Assembly: GCA_900538705.1 (NCBI GenBank)
Contig: UPZG01000001.1
Location: 930,001 to 994,000 of the forward strand
DNA length: 64,000 nucleotides
Direction: 5' to 3'
Origin: an uncultured Porphyromonadaceae bacterium
GTDB taxonomy: Bacteria > Bacteroidota > Bacteroidia > Bacteroidales > Barnesiellaceae_A
Part shown: in pieces, positions 8,695 through 17,577 of the stretch
Position numbering within the stretch: position 1 is the stretch's first letter
Layout: every line of letters starts with the position of its first letter
Made by a program: the position numbers and the translations under genes
The notes under the pieces: generated by a model
Told to the model about the DNA's origin: nothing
The model's input: only the letters and a program-made list of their open reading frames with translations
The model's database searches: none

Positions 8695-11259
8695 TTAGAA
8701 CGAGGCATGCACGGCGATGCGTACGCCTCCCAAGTCGGCACCTGGAGTATCGCGATAAGTGACACGGAAAACATACTCTATGCGTAATACGGTGAGTATA
8801 TTATCTATACCCACACTTACCTCCATGTATGGCATGTTGGTCATACGCTTTACATTCCACGAGTCGTTAAAGGCAAAAAGGCCGCTCTTCTTGGCGTTGA
8901 AATTGACATCGTTGATTGTTCCATATATACCGCGGAAAGATATGACTTCACGGAACCGCAGAGCGTTCAGATACGGTATGCGGTTAAATAATAGTCCGTT
9001 GGCAAAATAGGTTAGGTCCCACGATGCATACTGGTCGAAAAGGAACTCCATAGGAGTGAGTAGCGAGAACGACTCGGGTTGTATCGTGTATGACATATTG
9101 GCGTATGGGATGATAAGTAGCGGATATGGTACGTCATTCCATACTTTGCCGGCTTTAAGGATGATGTCAGTATAGCCAAACTTCGATAGATGAAAGCGTT
9201 TGCTGGCAGCTATCTCGGTGTGGTTGTAGTTGTAATCGCTTAGAAATCCTTTGTGTGAAAAGACGTGCCGTATGGTGAATACCGGAGAGTCGTCGGTTAC
9301 CGAATAGCGCGTGCCATAGGCTGTGTAGTACTTTTCAAAAGGAGAGTAGCGAAGGCATATTTCGGCCATGGTTTGGCTGAACGAGTTGATAGCTGTAATA
9401 CTTCCGTCGGCATTATAACGATTGAAAGGCATATACACCGTACTCTCTTGTCGCTCATTACGCAAGCCTAATTCAAACGAGAAGCCTCCGTCGAACTCAT
9501 GCTTGTAAGTAACACCACAAGAACGTTGGTAAGTGGCATTGAAGTCGGGAGCTCGGCGCAGAGAAAGTACGAAGTTGTCTTTGCTCGTATGTAGGTACTT
9601 TTGCGACAAGTAGTTGACGTCGTAGTCGTAAAAAGCTTTGATAGAGCGTATAGGGTACTCCATGGGATTTTTCTTCTTTTTATTGAAAGAATATTCGAGA
9701 GACCCTCCATATTTGAACTTTTCGTCGCCGACACCGTATCCGAAGTAGCCTTTGGCAAATATCTGTGGATGTAATCTCGCTGTTGTAGTCCCCGCAATTT
9801 TTAGTCGTAGGCCTTCGACACTGTTGCCGCTGATAAAAGAGTTGACAGGTCCGAAATCGAAGCGGCTTTCGTCGGCAACAGCATTAGTGTGTATGTATCC
9901 CGAAAAGAGAATACCAATGATACGGGTCGTCCACTTCACGAAAGGTTTTTCTTTGAGACGGTCTACAATTCCCGAAATGGCATTTTCTTGATATTTGATA
10001 GGCACAGCGCGGTGCTGAGCCCAGAACTCTTCGTCGTGTTCCTCGGCCGATGGCAGTGTTATTTCGCTCGTTTTGATGTCGAAAATTTCGGCATTTACGG
10101 GTAGTTCTGTCGAGAAGTTGCTGTAGTTGATTGTACGCCTCGCATATAATCCTGCAGTGCCGGGATAGAGCCTGAACTCGGCGACAATGTCGTCTCTCAC
10201 CTTGATACGTGTTCCCACCGAGTCGCGTACATAGTCTTGTTGCAGGTACATGCGGTCTACATAGTTCATGTTGATGTTGCGAGGAATACTGTATTTGGCA
10301 CGCTTGATAAAGTACGAAGAGTCTTCATACACTACATAGAGATGCCCGGCAAAACCGAATGATTCGGAGTTATACGGTGCAAAGCCAAGGTCGATGCAAC
10401 GGTCACCTTCTACGTCGAGGGTATCTAAGAGGTAGTATTTATAAAAAGAGATTCCATAGTGCGACAACGGACTTACAAAACGTTGTTCGAAGAGGGCTAT
10501 ATCGTTTTTGAAAAGGTCTACCTCTTGGAACATCTGGTTGAGATAGATTTGTACATTCTCTTGGTCTATAAAGTCGTCGAGTCCGGCACGATTGATGGCT
10601 GATATTACCTCCCGTTCAGAGCGTGGCTTTTTGCGGTAGTAGTAGTCTATGACGCGCTCTTTCAATGAAAAGTTGAGTATAGGTTTCCCTGTAACATCCG
10701 ATGTATCGGTGTAGTCGAAGAGGTAGGGCGTACTTTTGAAGAGGGCATGCGAGCGCTTGTCTTCGGTAAACTCGTCATAGGCGATGGTAATCTTTTCGTA
10801 TTTCGTATATGAGAAGTAGTCGTTTTCGAGAGGATCGCCCGTTTCGCGGTGCTCTATGAGTTTGCGGGCCAACTCTACAGCCGGATTGTTTTTCTTGCTA
10901 TACTTTTCTTTTTTAGGCTTTACAATGACCTCGTTGAGTGTGATGTACGAGGGTACCATCTTGATGTTGAGTTTGTTGATGTTACCAAGCTCTACGGGAA
11001 TGTCTAATGTCTTATATCCGAGAGTCGAGACACGTATATGTGAGAAGTTGACACGCACAGTAATGGAAAAATTACCGTCGAGGTCGGTGCGTGTACCTCG
11101 CTCTGAGCCCATAAGGAAAATCGATGCATAAGGAATAGGCTCGTTGGTAAGCGAGTCAGTCACAGTTCCTCTTACAGTGGTGAGTGGCTGTGCCGTTAGC
11201 GCAAGAGGCAAGAGGAGCAATATGAGAATGAAAAATATTTGCGTTCGTTTTGCAGCCAT
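8695..11259 (-). CDS. DUF5686 outer-membrane protein with carboxypeptidase-like regulatory domain
   Basis: 854 residues. A signal peptide (1-23, ending LTAQ) is followed by a CarboxypepD_reg-like beta-sandwich (about 27-110: VRGTVTDSLTNEPIPYASI) and then the DUF5686 region to the end, rich in alternating aromatic/polar strands and ending in F, as expected for an outer-membrane barrel. The family is widespread and large in Bacteroidota; its function is not established, although TonB-like N-terminal domains suggest an outer-membrane transport or assembly role (inference). It is alone on the minus strand, with a candidate -7 box at 11334-11341. Confidence 0.88.
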   Translation of the reverse strand: MAAKRTQIFFILILLLLPLALTAQPLTTVRGTVTDSLTNEPIPYASIFLMGSERGTRTDLDGNFSITVRVNFSHIRVSTLGYKTLDIPVELGNINKLNIKMVPSYITLNEVIVKPKKEKYSKKNNPAVELARKLIEHRETGDPLENDYFSYTKYEKITIAYDEFTEDKRSHALFKSTPYLFDYTDTSDVTGKPILNFSLKERVIDYYYRKKPRSEREVISAINRAGLDDFIDQENVQIYLNQMFQEVDLFKNDIALFEQRFVSPLSHYGISFYKYYLLDTLDVEGDRCIDLGFAPYNSESFGFAGHLYVVYEDSSYFIKRAKYSIPRNINMNYVDRMYLQQDYVRDSVGTRIKVRDDIVAEFRLYPGTAGLYARRTINYSNFSTELPVNAEIFDIKTSEITLPSAEEHDEEFWAQHRAVPIKYQENAISGIVDRLKEKPFVKWTTRIIGILFSGYIHTNAVADESRFDFGPVNSFISGNSVEGLRLKIAGTTTARLHPQIFAKGYFGYGVGDEKFKYGGSLEYSFNKKKKNPMEYPIRSIKAFYDYDVNYLSQKYLHTSKDNFVLSLRRAPDFNATYQRSCGVTYKHEFDGGFSFELGLRNERQESTVYMPFNRYNADGSITAINSFSQTMAEICLRYSPFEKYYTAYGTRYSVTDDSPVFTIRHVFSHKGFLSDYNYNHTEIAASKRFHLSKFGYTDIILKAGKVWNDVPYPLLIIPYANMSYTIQPESFSLLTPMEFLFDQYASWDLTYFANGLLFNRIPYLNALRFREVISFRGIYGTINDVNFNAKKSGLFAFNDSWNVKRMTNMPYMEVSVGIDNILTVLRIEYVFRVTYRDTPGADLGGVRIAVHASF

Positions 11260-11333
11260 GAAATGCGGAAAAACTTGTTATATATTTGTGTTACCGTATC
11301 GACAGGTGCATGAGCCTGTGAGGCAAGCGGCTG

Positions 11334-11341
11334 CAAAGTTA
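11334..11341 (-). promoter_or_regulatory. Candidate -7 box for the DUF5686 gene
   Basis: Minus strand TAACTTTG matches TAnnTTTG. It would give a leader of about 70 bases. No convincing -33 box. The rest of 11342-11474 holds nothing else I recognise. Confidence 0.45.
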
Positions 11342-11474
11342 ACTATTTAACCATTTGCATGCTAATAATAGGGCTTGAGTTTTACCGTTTTATGTTTTTT
11401 TGGAAAATCTATGGCCTAAAAGTGTCTGATAAAACGTTGAAAAGTATTATATTGCAAAAAAATTATAAATTGCC

Positions 11475-11957
11475 ATGGCTATAGAAATAGAACACAAATA
11501 TAAGGTATTAAACGACAGCTATTTGAATGGATATACATCTGCACAGTATTTCAGACAAGGATATCTGACGGTAGAGAAAGACTGTGTGGTGCGTGTGCGT
11601 ATCGTTGGTAAAAAGGCTTTTCTTACCATCAAAGGGAAAAATCATGGATGTAGTAGGGTAGAGTATGAGTTGCCTATAAATCTTATTACTGCACAATCGA
11701 TGCTCGATAACCTGTGTCGTACTCCTATCATAGAAAAAACCCGTTATATCTATCTCTATGCCGGTCATAAATGGGAGATTGACCGTTTCCATGGAGCAAA
11801 CGAAGGCCTTGTAGTGGCCGAGATAGAGTTGCAGAGTGAGCAAGAGCTTTATGAATTGCCTCCATTTGTGGGTGATAATGTAACGGGAATACCTCGATAT
11901 TACAATTCATGTCTTGCCGAACACCCATATTCTGCTTGGGATGAGGCTGATAAATAG
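11475..11957 (+). CDS. CYTH domain protein (class IV adenylate cyclase/triphosphatase fold)
   Basis: 160 residues, a single CYTH (triphosphate tunnel) domain. The diagnostic ExExK motif is present at the very N-terminus (EIEHK, residues 4-8), followed by basic residues RVRIVGKKAFLTIKGK and acidic strands VAEIEL that would line the tunnel and bind metal. Members of this family hydrolyse inorganic triphosphate or related compounds; the actual substrate is unknown here. The gene stands alone upstream of tRNA-Ser. The start has little choice: ATG at 11475 puts ExExK in its usual position. Confidence 0.88.
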   Translation: MAIEIEHKYKVLNDSYLNGYTSAQYFRQGYLTVEKDCVVRVRIVGKKAFLTIKGKNHGCSRVEYELPINLITAQSMLDNLCRTPIIEKTRYIYLYAGHKWEIDRFHGANEGLVVAEIELQSEQELYELPPFVGDNVTGIPRYYNSCLAEHPYSAWDEADK

Positions 11958-12051
11958 GACGACTGCCAGTGCATAAGTCTTGCCTGTTTGGAAAATATGA
12001 ATATCGGGAAAATTTTTTTCGCGAAAATAGTATTTAGAAAGAAAAAATAGT

Positions 12052-12059
12052 TACTTTTG
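12052..12059 (+). promoter_or_regulatory. -7 box for tRNA-Ser
   Basis: TACTTTTG, 23 bases before the mature tRNA 5' end; no clear -33 TTTG. Confidence 0.4.
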
Positions 12060-12082
12060 CACTCGCAAAGCGAAACTGCAAA

Positions 12083-12169
12083 GGAAAGATGCCGGAGTGG
12101 TCGATCGGGACGGTCTCGAAAACCGTTGTACGGGTAACTGTACCGAGGGTTCGAATCCCTCTCTTTCCG
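12083..12169 (+). tRNA. tRNA-Ser (anticodon CGA)
   Basis: 87 bases with a 7-bp acceptor stem (GGAAAGA / TCTTTCC), D-arm, anticodon stem ACGGT/ACCGT with loop CTCGAAA (anticodon CGA, codon UCG), a long variable arm typical of serine tRNA, and the T-arm GGGTTCGAATCCC. Discriminator G at 12169; CCA is not encoded. Confidence 0.93.
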
Positions 12170-12194
12170 CTGAGTTTATAAGTCGGAAAATCTA

Positions 12195-12235
12195 AAAAAG
12201 AGAAGTACTGTCAATAAGTGCTTCTCTTTTTGTAT
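12195..12235 (+). terminator. Intrinsic terminator after tRNA-Ser
   Basis: Stem AAAAGAGAAGTACT (12196-12209) pairs with AGTGCTTCTCTTTT (12217-12230) with one G-U pair and continues into T's. The following 12236-12384 has no gene I can support; it holds two partial copies of CTGTTCC...CTGAATTT about 42 bases apart. Confidence 0.75.
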
Positions 12236-12384
12236 CTTGTTGTCTGTTCCAAACGCATCCTGAATTTTGTAGACCAGTCCAAGTTTTTCATCTGTTCCCA
12301 TTCTGAATTTAGTCTCGGAAAAGAGGGATTTCTGACTGAAATGGTCTGTGTTTAACGGTTTTCGCTGTTTTTTGATGACGTATA

Positions 12385-12445
12385 AAAATACAACAAACGC
12401 CGTGCAGTACTTTACACGGCGTTTGTTGACTTTAGATGGTGTTTA
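12385..12445 (-). terminator. Terminator module behind tmRNA (copy 1 of a 61-bp repeat)
   Basis: A perfect 14-bp stem CAACAAACGCCGTG (12391-12404) / CACGGCGTTTGTTG (12415-12428); on the minus strand it is followed by TATTTTTAT, so it terminates ssrA. The whole 61-bp stretch recurs at 21684-21744 with 5 differences and no gaps, there ending exactly the same 4 bases from the 3' end of tRNA-Ala. Confidence 0.85.
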
Positions 12446-12449
12446 TGAG

Positions 12450-12845
12450 TGGAGCTGGAGGGAATCGAACCCTCGTCCAAACGAGGAATCAATGTGCTTT
12501 CTACATGCTTATCTTCGCTGTTATTGTAGGGAGGCGGCAAGCGCGAAGCTGCCAACCGCAACCTTAGCCTCTTGAACTTCGCCTGAGCACCGAGGCAACA
12601 CTCAGACTATTCCCGATTTTCTTGCACCATCGGGTCGGAATGCTTCGGGACTACAGCTTCCGGATGATGTCTCGTTCCGTCACCTTGTGGCGGAATAAAG
12701 CTAATCTACTGTACTTCGATTAAGCAGCGAGAGCGTAGTTGTTTTCGCCAATTAAATTTTCGATGCCTGAGATTATAGAGCCGGGACAACAAAGCTCTGC
12801 ATGCTTACACACCGCTTCTACCCGCTGTCAAAGCCAGTCAGCCCC
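12450..12845 (-). ncRNA. ssrA: Transfer-messenger RNA (tmRNA)
   Basis: tmRNA rescues stalled ribosomes by adding a degradation tag. On the minus strand the 5' end GGGGCTGACTGGCTTTGACAG is the classical tmRNA start and pairs with the 3' acceptor CAGCTCC; the T-arm GGGTTCGATTCCC precedes the 3' end. The tag frame at 12749-12720 encodes GENNYALAA followed by TAA, with the resume Ala codon region just before it. Pseudoknot-like GC stems occupy the middle. Length 396 bases fits Bacteroidota tmRNA. CCA is not encoded. Confidence 0.95.
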
Positions 12846-12889
12846 GGTGTTTCGTCTTGCCGCATCGCTATGCGGCTGATGTAGGATTG

Positions 12890-12897
12890 CAAAGGTA
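12890..12897 (-). promoter_or_regulatory. -7 box for ssrA
   Basis: Minus-strand TACCTTTG, 45 bases upstream of the mature tmRNA 5' end, leaving a short leader for RNase P removal. The same CAAAGGTA appears in front of tRNA-Ala at 21840-21847. Confidence 0.5.
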
Positions 12898-13067
12898 GTT
12901 ATATTTGTCGGATTGATAGCGTCGTGTACCGATTTTTTTGAGAAAATATTTTTATATCGTATTTCTGTTGCATGTTTTTGTTGTAGGATGTAGGTCTTTG
13001 TTGTGTGCTGTTGGAGTATCATTCTATGTAATAAGAGGTTTTTGGTCGTATAAATGATGCAAGCACC

Positions 13068-13098
13068 TTTGTAGTGCGCACGACTTTCATTACCTTTG
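13068..13098 (+). promoter_or_regulatory. Promoter of the SpoU methyltransferase-radA operon
   Basis: TTTG (13068-13071), 19 bases, TACCTTTG (13091-13098). The ATG at 13109 is only 10 bases past the -7 box, so the mRNA leader would be just a few bases long. Confidence 0.7.
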
Positions 13099-13108
13099 TT
13101 CTTGCAAT

Positions 13109-13870
13109 ATGATTACGAAAGGACAAATAAAATTTTTGCAGTCGTTGTCTCATAAGAAGGTACGTGATGAGAGCGGGTGTTTTCTTGCCGAGGGGAATCG
13201 GTTGGTAGAAGATACTCTCGACTGTTTTGCGTGTCGTCTGTTGATAGCTACCCCCGATTGGATGGCGGCTCACCCTAATGTACACGCGGCTGAGCGTATA
13301 ACAGTGTCGCGTGACGAACTGACGCGGGTATCGCAACAGAAAACACCGCAAGAGGTATTGGCTGTGTATGAAATACCGGTACATACCTACGATGTGGAGG
13401 CTGTGGCCGGAGAGTTGTCGTTGGCACTCGATACCGTGCAAGACCCCGGTAACGTGGGTACCATCGTTCGTATTGCCGACTGGATGGGTATTCGTCACAT
13501 TTTCTGTTCTCCCGGTACTGCCGATGTTTACGCTCCCAAGGTAGTGCAAGCGACGATGGGGGCTTTGGCACGTGTGGCAGTACACTATGTGCCGCTCGAA
13601 CCGTTGGTGAAGCGAGTCTCTACTCTCGTAGATGTGTATGGTACTTTTCTCGATGGAGAGAATATATACGATGTGCCGCTTACGCGTAATGGCTTGATTG
13701 TCATGGGTAACGAAGGTAACGGTATTTCGCCCGCCATAGAACGAGTGGTGACGCACAAGTTACGCATCCCCAATTATCCCCCTGGTGAGGTTACCTGCGA
13801 GAGCTTGAATGTGGCTGTTGCCACGGCAGTAACTTGTGCCGAGTTTCGCAGGCGTGTAATGAAAGGTTAG
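13109..13870 (+). CDS. SpoU/TrmH-family RNA 2'-O-ribose methyltransferase
   Basis: AdoMet-dependent methylation of a ribose in rRNA or tRNA. 253 residues: an N-terminal RNA-binding substrate domain (about 1-95) and a knotted SPOUT domain with the three SpoU motifs, DTVQDPGNVGTIVRIADW (motif 1, 111-128), LIVMGNEGNGISP (motif 2) and IPNYPPGEVTCESLNVAVA (motif 3). The target nucleotide cannot be told; the N-terminal domain resembles RlmB/TsnR-type 23S rRNA enzymes. First gene of a run with radA (4-base gap) and the FAD oxidoreductase. Confidence 0.93.
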   Translation: MITKGQIKFLQSLSHKKVRDESGCFLAEGNRLVEDTLDCFACRLLIATPDWMAAHPNVHAAERITVSRDELTRVSQQKTPQEVLAVYEIPVHTYDVEAVAGELSLALDTVQDPGNVGTIVRIADWMGIRHIFCSPGTADVYAPKVVQATMGALARVAVHYVPLEPLVKRVSTLVDVYGTFLDGENIYDVPLTRNGLIVMGNEGNGISPAIERVVTHKLRIPNYPPGEVTCESLNVAVATAVTCAEFRRRVMKG

Positions 13871-13874
13871 AAGT

Positions 13875-15245
13875 ATGGCGAAAGTCAAGAGTATATATTG
13901 TTGTAATAATTGTGGTGCTGAGAGCCCCAAATGGATAGGACGTTGCCCGGTGTGTGGTGAGTGGAATACCTATGTAGAGCAGGTGGTGGCTGCAAAGCCA
14001 ACCCGTACACACGATAGCTTGCAATCGCCGACAGGTGCCAAGTCGAAGCCGTTACGTATTGACGAGATTGCTTCGGCTTCCGAACCTCGCATAGATATGG
14101 GTGATGCCGAGTTGAACCGTGTCCTGGGCGGCGGCTTGGTGCGAGGCTCGTTGGTATTGATAGGTGGCGAACCCGGTATAGGCAAGTCGACACTAATATT
14201 GCAGACTGTACTGTTGCTCAAAGATTGCAAAACTCTCTACGTAAGTGGTGAGGAGAGTGCACGGCAACTGAAATTGCGTGCAGCACGTATCGGGTATGAC
14301 AATCCTGACTGTTATATCGTGTGTGAAACATCGCTCGAGAACATTATGCTCCATGTACAGAATGTAAAGCCCGACTTGCTGGTGGTTGATTCTATACAGA
14401 CGATAGCTACCGAAACGCTCGAATCGTCGGCAGGCTCGGTAGCTCAGGTGCGCGAGTGTGCGGCAGCTTTGCTGCGGTTTGCCAAAGAGAGCGGTACACC
14501 GGTACTCTTGGTAGGACACATCAATAAAGAGGGAAGTATAGCCGGGCCTAAGGTGTTGGAGCATATAGTCGATACGGTACTTCAGTTTGAGGGCGACCGA
14601 CACTATATGTACCGCATTTTGCGCTCTATTAAGAATCGCTTTGGAAGTACAGCTGAATTGGGCATTTATGAGATGCGTCAAAATGGGTTGCGACAGGTGA
14701 GTAATCCGTCGGAACTGCTCCTCTCACACGACCATGACGGGTTGAGTGGTGTCGCTATAGCCGTAGCCATAGAGGGTATACGGCCTTTCCTTATAGAGAC
14801 ACAAGCATTGGTGAGTAGTGCTGCTTACGGTACACCGCAACGCTCGGCGACGGGGTTCGATTTGCGGCGTATGAATATGTTGCTGGCCGTGTTGGAGAAA
14901 CGTGTAGGCTTCAAGTTGGGACAGAAAGATGTGTTCCTCAATATTGCCGGTGGTATCAGAGTTAACGACCCCGCAATGGACCTGGCTGTTATCAGTGCAG
15001 TGCTATCTTCCAATATGGATATGAGTATCGAGCAAGGTACATGTATGACAGGAGAAGTAGGGCTATCGGGCGAAATTCGTTCGGTTACACGGATTGAACA
15101 GCGTATTACCGAAGCTGAGAAATTAGGTTTTTCCCGTATCCTTATACCATCACACAATGTGAGTGGCATGGATTTGTCAAACCTGTCGATAGAAGTAATT
15201 GAAGTACATAAAGTTGAAGAGGCTTTTCGCCTCCTTTTCGGATAG
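13875..15245 (+). CDS. radA: DNA repair protein RadA (Sms)
   Basis: RecA-like ATPase that drives branch migration in recombination. 456 residues: N-terminal zinc finger with CxxC pairs (Cys10/13 and Cys24/27), Walker A GGEPGIGKST (97-106), Walker B LLVVDSIQT, the RadA-specific KNRFG motif (253-257) and a C-terminal Lon-protease-like domain. All hallmarks are intact and length is normal. It follows the SpoU gene by 4 bases and precedes the FAD oxidoreductase by 5. Confidence 0.97.
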   Translation: MAKVKSIYCCNNCGAESPKWIGRCPVCGEWNTYVEQVVAAKPTRTHDSLQSPTGAKSKPLRIDEIASASEPRIDMGDAELNRVLGGGLVRGSLVLIGGEPGIGKSTLILQTVLLLKDCKTLYVSGEESARQLKLRAARIGYDNPDCYIVCETSLENIMLHVQNVKPDLLVVDSIQTIATETLESSAGSVAQVRECAAALLRFAKESGTPVLLVGHINKEGSIAGPKVLEHIVDTVLQFEGDRHYMYRILRSIKNRFGSTAELGIYEMRQNGLRQVSNPSELLLSHDHDGLSGVAIAVAIEGIRPFLIETQALVSSAAYGTPQRSATGFDLRRMNMLLAVLEKRVGFKLGQKDVFLNIAGGIRVNDPAMDLAVISAVLSSNMDMSIEQGTCMTGEVGLSGEIRSVTRIEQRITEAEKLGFSRILIPSHNVSGMDLSNLSIEVIEVHKVEEAFRLLFG

Positions 15246-15250
15246 AAATC

Positions 15251-16813
15251 ATGATACAAGAACAACAACTCCGTTTGCTGCCATGGCAGGCTGCTTCGGA
15301 ACAATCTATTATAGCCTATTTGGAAAGTACCGGATTGCAAGGCGTAAGTGCTGTCCGTGTGCTGAAACGTTCTATCGATGCTCGTCGCAAGCCAGTATAT
15401 GTCAATTTGTCTGTCCGCATATACATAGGCGAGCAACCTGCCGACGATGAGTATGCGACGATAACGTATGGCGACGTCTCGGCAGCCTCACCTGTAGTGG
15501 TGGTAGGAGCCGGTCCGGCCGGCTTATTTGCAGCATTGCGCCTTATCGAAGCCGGTCTTAAACCCATCGTGGTAGAGCGTGGCAAGTCGGTGCATGAGCG
15601 CAGGCGCGATATTGCACTTATCAGTAAAGAGCAGAAGGTAAACCCCGAGTCGAACTATGGCTTCGGAGAGGGTGGTGCCGGAGCATTCTCCGATGGTAAG
15701 CTCTATACCCGTAGTAAAAAACGGGGTAATGTAGAGCGTATTCTCGGTATCTTATGCCAGCATGGAGCATCAGTTTCTATTTTATCCGATGCTCACCCTC
15801 ATATAGGTACTGACAAGTTGCCTAAGGTAATAGAAAACATACGTAATCGCATTATTGCTTCGGGAGGCGAAGTTCACTTTGAGACACGAATGACAGCCTT
15901 CCTAATGCATGGCGACAGTGTGGCCGGTATTGTCACGGCCGACGGGCGCACCTTTGCAGGACCGGTTATATTGGCTACCGGGCATTCGGCACGCGACGTA
16001 TATTATTATATGCACGATGCCGGCATCGTGCTCGAAGCAAAAGGCTTCGCCGCCGGCGTACGTCTTGAGCATCCCCAACAACTTATCGATTCTATACAGT
16101 ATCACGACCCTCATGGCCGGGGTGAGTACCTGCCTGCTGCCGAGTATAGTTTTGTAACTCAAGTGAAGGGCCGGGGCGTGTATTCGTTCTGTATGTGTCC
16201 CGGCGGTTTTGTCGTTCCGGCAGCAACCGATGAGCGGCAAATTGTGGTGAACGGAATGTCGCCGTCTAATCGTGGGTCACGTTGGGCAAATTCGGGTATG
16301 GTCGTAGAGATACGTCCCGAAGATATACCCGATGCCGAGAAAAATGGCGTTTTGGCCGGAATAAAATTTCAGGAAGCTCTTGAAGAGATGTGTTATGTCA
16401 ACGGTAATTGCAAACAGACAGCTCCGGCACAGCGCATGACCGATTTCGTATCACGTCGCAATTCGTCTACATTGCCGGCTTCGTCGTATGCTCCCGGACT
16501 GATAGCTTCGCCATTGCATTTTTGGATGCCGTCGTTTATAGCATCGCGTTTACGGGATGGATTGGAGTATTTCGGTAAAGTGTCGCATGGATTTCTTACT
16601 CGCGAGGCTGTATTGATAGGTGTAGAGACACGTACATCGTCACCTGTGCGTATACCCCGCGATGCAGTACGATTGTCGCATGTATCGGTGCGAGGCCTTT
16701 TCCCCTGTGGCGAGGGCGCTGGTTATGCGGGGGGTATTGTGTCGGCGGCCATTGACGGAGAACGTTGTGCCGAAGCCGTAGCTGCACAGTGGGAAGAGCT
16801 GAAGTCGTTGTAG
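15251..16813 (+). CDS. FAD-dependent oxidoreductase, COG2509-type
   Basis: 520 residues. The FAD-binding Rossmann motif VVVVGAGPAGLFAALRL lies at about 79-95, preceded by a roughly 75-residue N-terminal domain seen in this family, and the C-terminal PCGEGAGYAGGIVSAA resembles the second FAD-contact motif (GEGAGYAGGI). Proteins of this type are uncharacterised dehydrogenases; the substrate is unknown. It is the third gene of the SpoU-radA operon, 5 bases behind radA. No cysteine redox pair is evident near the flavin motif. Confidence 0.88.
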   Translation: MIQEQQLRLLPWQAASEQSIIAYLESTGLQGVSAVRVLKRSIDARRKPVYVNLSVRIYIGEQPADDEYATITYGDVSAASPVVVVGAGPAGLFAALRLIEAGLKPIVVERGKSVHERRRDIALISKEQKVNPESNYGFGEGGAGAFSDGKLYTRSKKRGNVERILGILCQHGASVSILSDAHPHIGTDKLPKVIENIRNRIIASGGEVHFETRMTAFLMHGDSVAGIVTADGRTFAGPVILATGHSARDVYYYMHDAGIVLEAKGFAAGVRLEHPQQLIDSIQYHDPHGRGEYLPAAEYSFVTQVKGRGVYSFCMCPGGFVVPAATDERQIVVNGMSPSNRGSRWANSGMVVEIRPEDIPDAEKNGVLAGIKFQEALEEMCYVNGNCKQTAPAQRMTDFVSRRNSSTLPASSYAPGLIASPLHFWMPSFIASRLRDGLEYFGKVSHGFLTREAVLIGVETRTSSPVRIPRDAVRLSHVSVRGLFPCGEGAGYAGGIVSAAIDGERCAEAVAAQWEELKSL

Positions 16814-16844
16814 ATTGTGTTATGCGCGATAACAGACTAAGGTT

Positions 16845-17549
16845 ATGAAACTCACATTTATATATAACAGCGGTTTTTTGCTCGAAACAGGCAATTGCAA
16901 CATCCTTTTCGATTACTATCGTAAGGGTCACGACATCATACGACAGTTGTTGACTTCGCCGTTGCCTCTTTATGTACTGGTATCACATTCGCACGCCGAC
17001 CATTTCAACCCCGATTGTCTGGGCTGGAAGTCGAAACACAAAGCAATACACTATATCTTTTCCGATGAGCTGCAAAGTGCTGTAAACGGATGCGATAAAG
17101 ATATAGTTTTTTTGCCCGTAGGTGGCGTATATAGTGATGACGTGTTGAAGGTAGAGGCTTTTGGGTCAACCGACATAGGTTGTTCGTTTTATCTTACGAT
17201 AGGTGATACTACAGTATTCCATGCCGGCGACCTTAATAATTGGCATTGGAGCGACGAGTCGACTCCCGGCGAGACGATGCAAGCCGAACATAACTACATC
17301 AAGCAATTAGATTATCTTGCGGCGGTTCATAACACCGTACACCTTGCCATGTTTCCGGTCGATGCTCGTATAGGTAGCGATTATGCTCGTGGGGCACGTC
17401 AGTTTCTCGAAGCGGTGCATACCGATGTGTTTGTGCCCATGCACTTCTGGAGCGCAGCCGATGCAGCCGCAGCTTTTGCTCCTGAAGCTCAAAAGGCGGG
17501 CGCACGATTTGTAATGCTGAGACGGACGGGCGAGTGGGCTGAAGTATAA
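16845..17549 (+). CDS. Metallo-beta-lactamase fold hydrolase (UlaG-like)
   Basis: 234 residues, a cytoplasmic MBL-fold enzyme. The metal motif HSHADH (48-53) opens the active site, with further ligands in FHAGDLNNWHW and the final histidine in VFVPMHFWS. The order and short length resemble UlaG-type lactonases and related phosphodiester hydrolases; the substrate is not deducible. It sits 31 bases after the FAD oxidoreductase and faces the MATE gene tail-to-tail, the two stops being 28 bases apart. Confidence 0.85.
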   Translation: MKLTFIYNSGFLLETGNCNILFDYYRKGHDIIRQLLTSPLPLYVLVSHSHADHFNPDCLGWKSKHKAIHYIFSDELQSAVNGCDKDIVFLPVGGVYSDDVLKVEAFGSTDIGCSFYLTIGDTTVFHAGDLNNWHWSDESTPGETMQAEHNYIKQLDYLAAVHNTVHLAMFPVDARIGSDYARGARQFLEAVHTDVFVPMHFWSAADAAAAFAPEAQKAGARFVMLRRTGEWAEV

Positions 17550-17577
17550 GCCGTAGTCTGTCGGGTAGATGCCTTTT

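Noticed and set aside
12236..12384. Open minus-strand frame behind tRNA-Ser (MGTDEKLGLVYKIQ...)
   Set aside because: No proper start, runs through a terminator and matches nothing I know; treated as non-coding.
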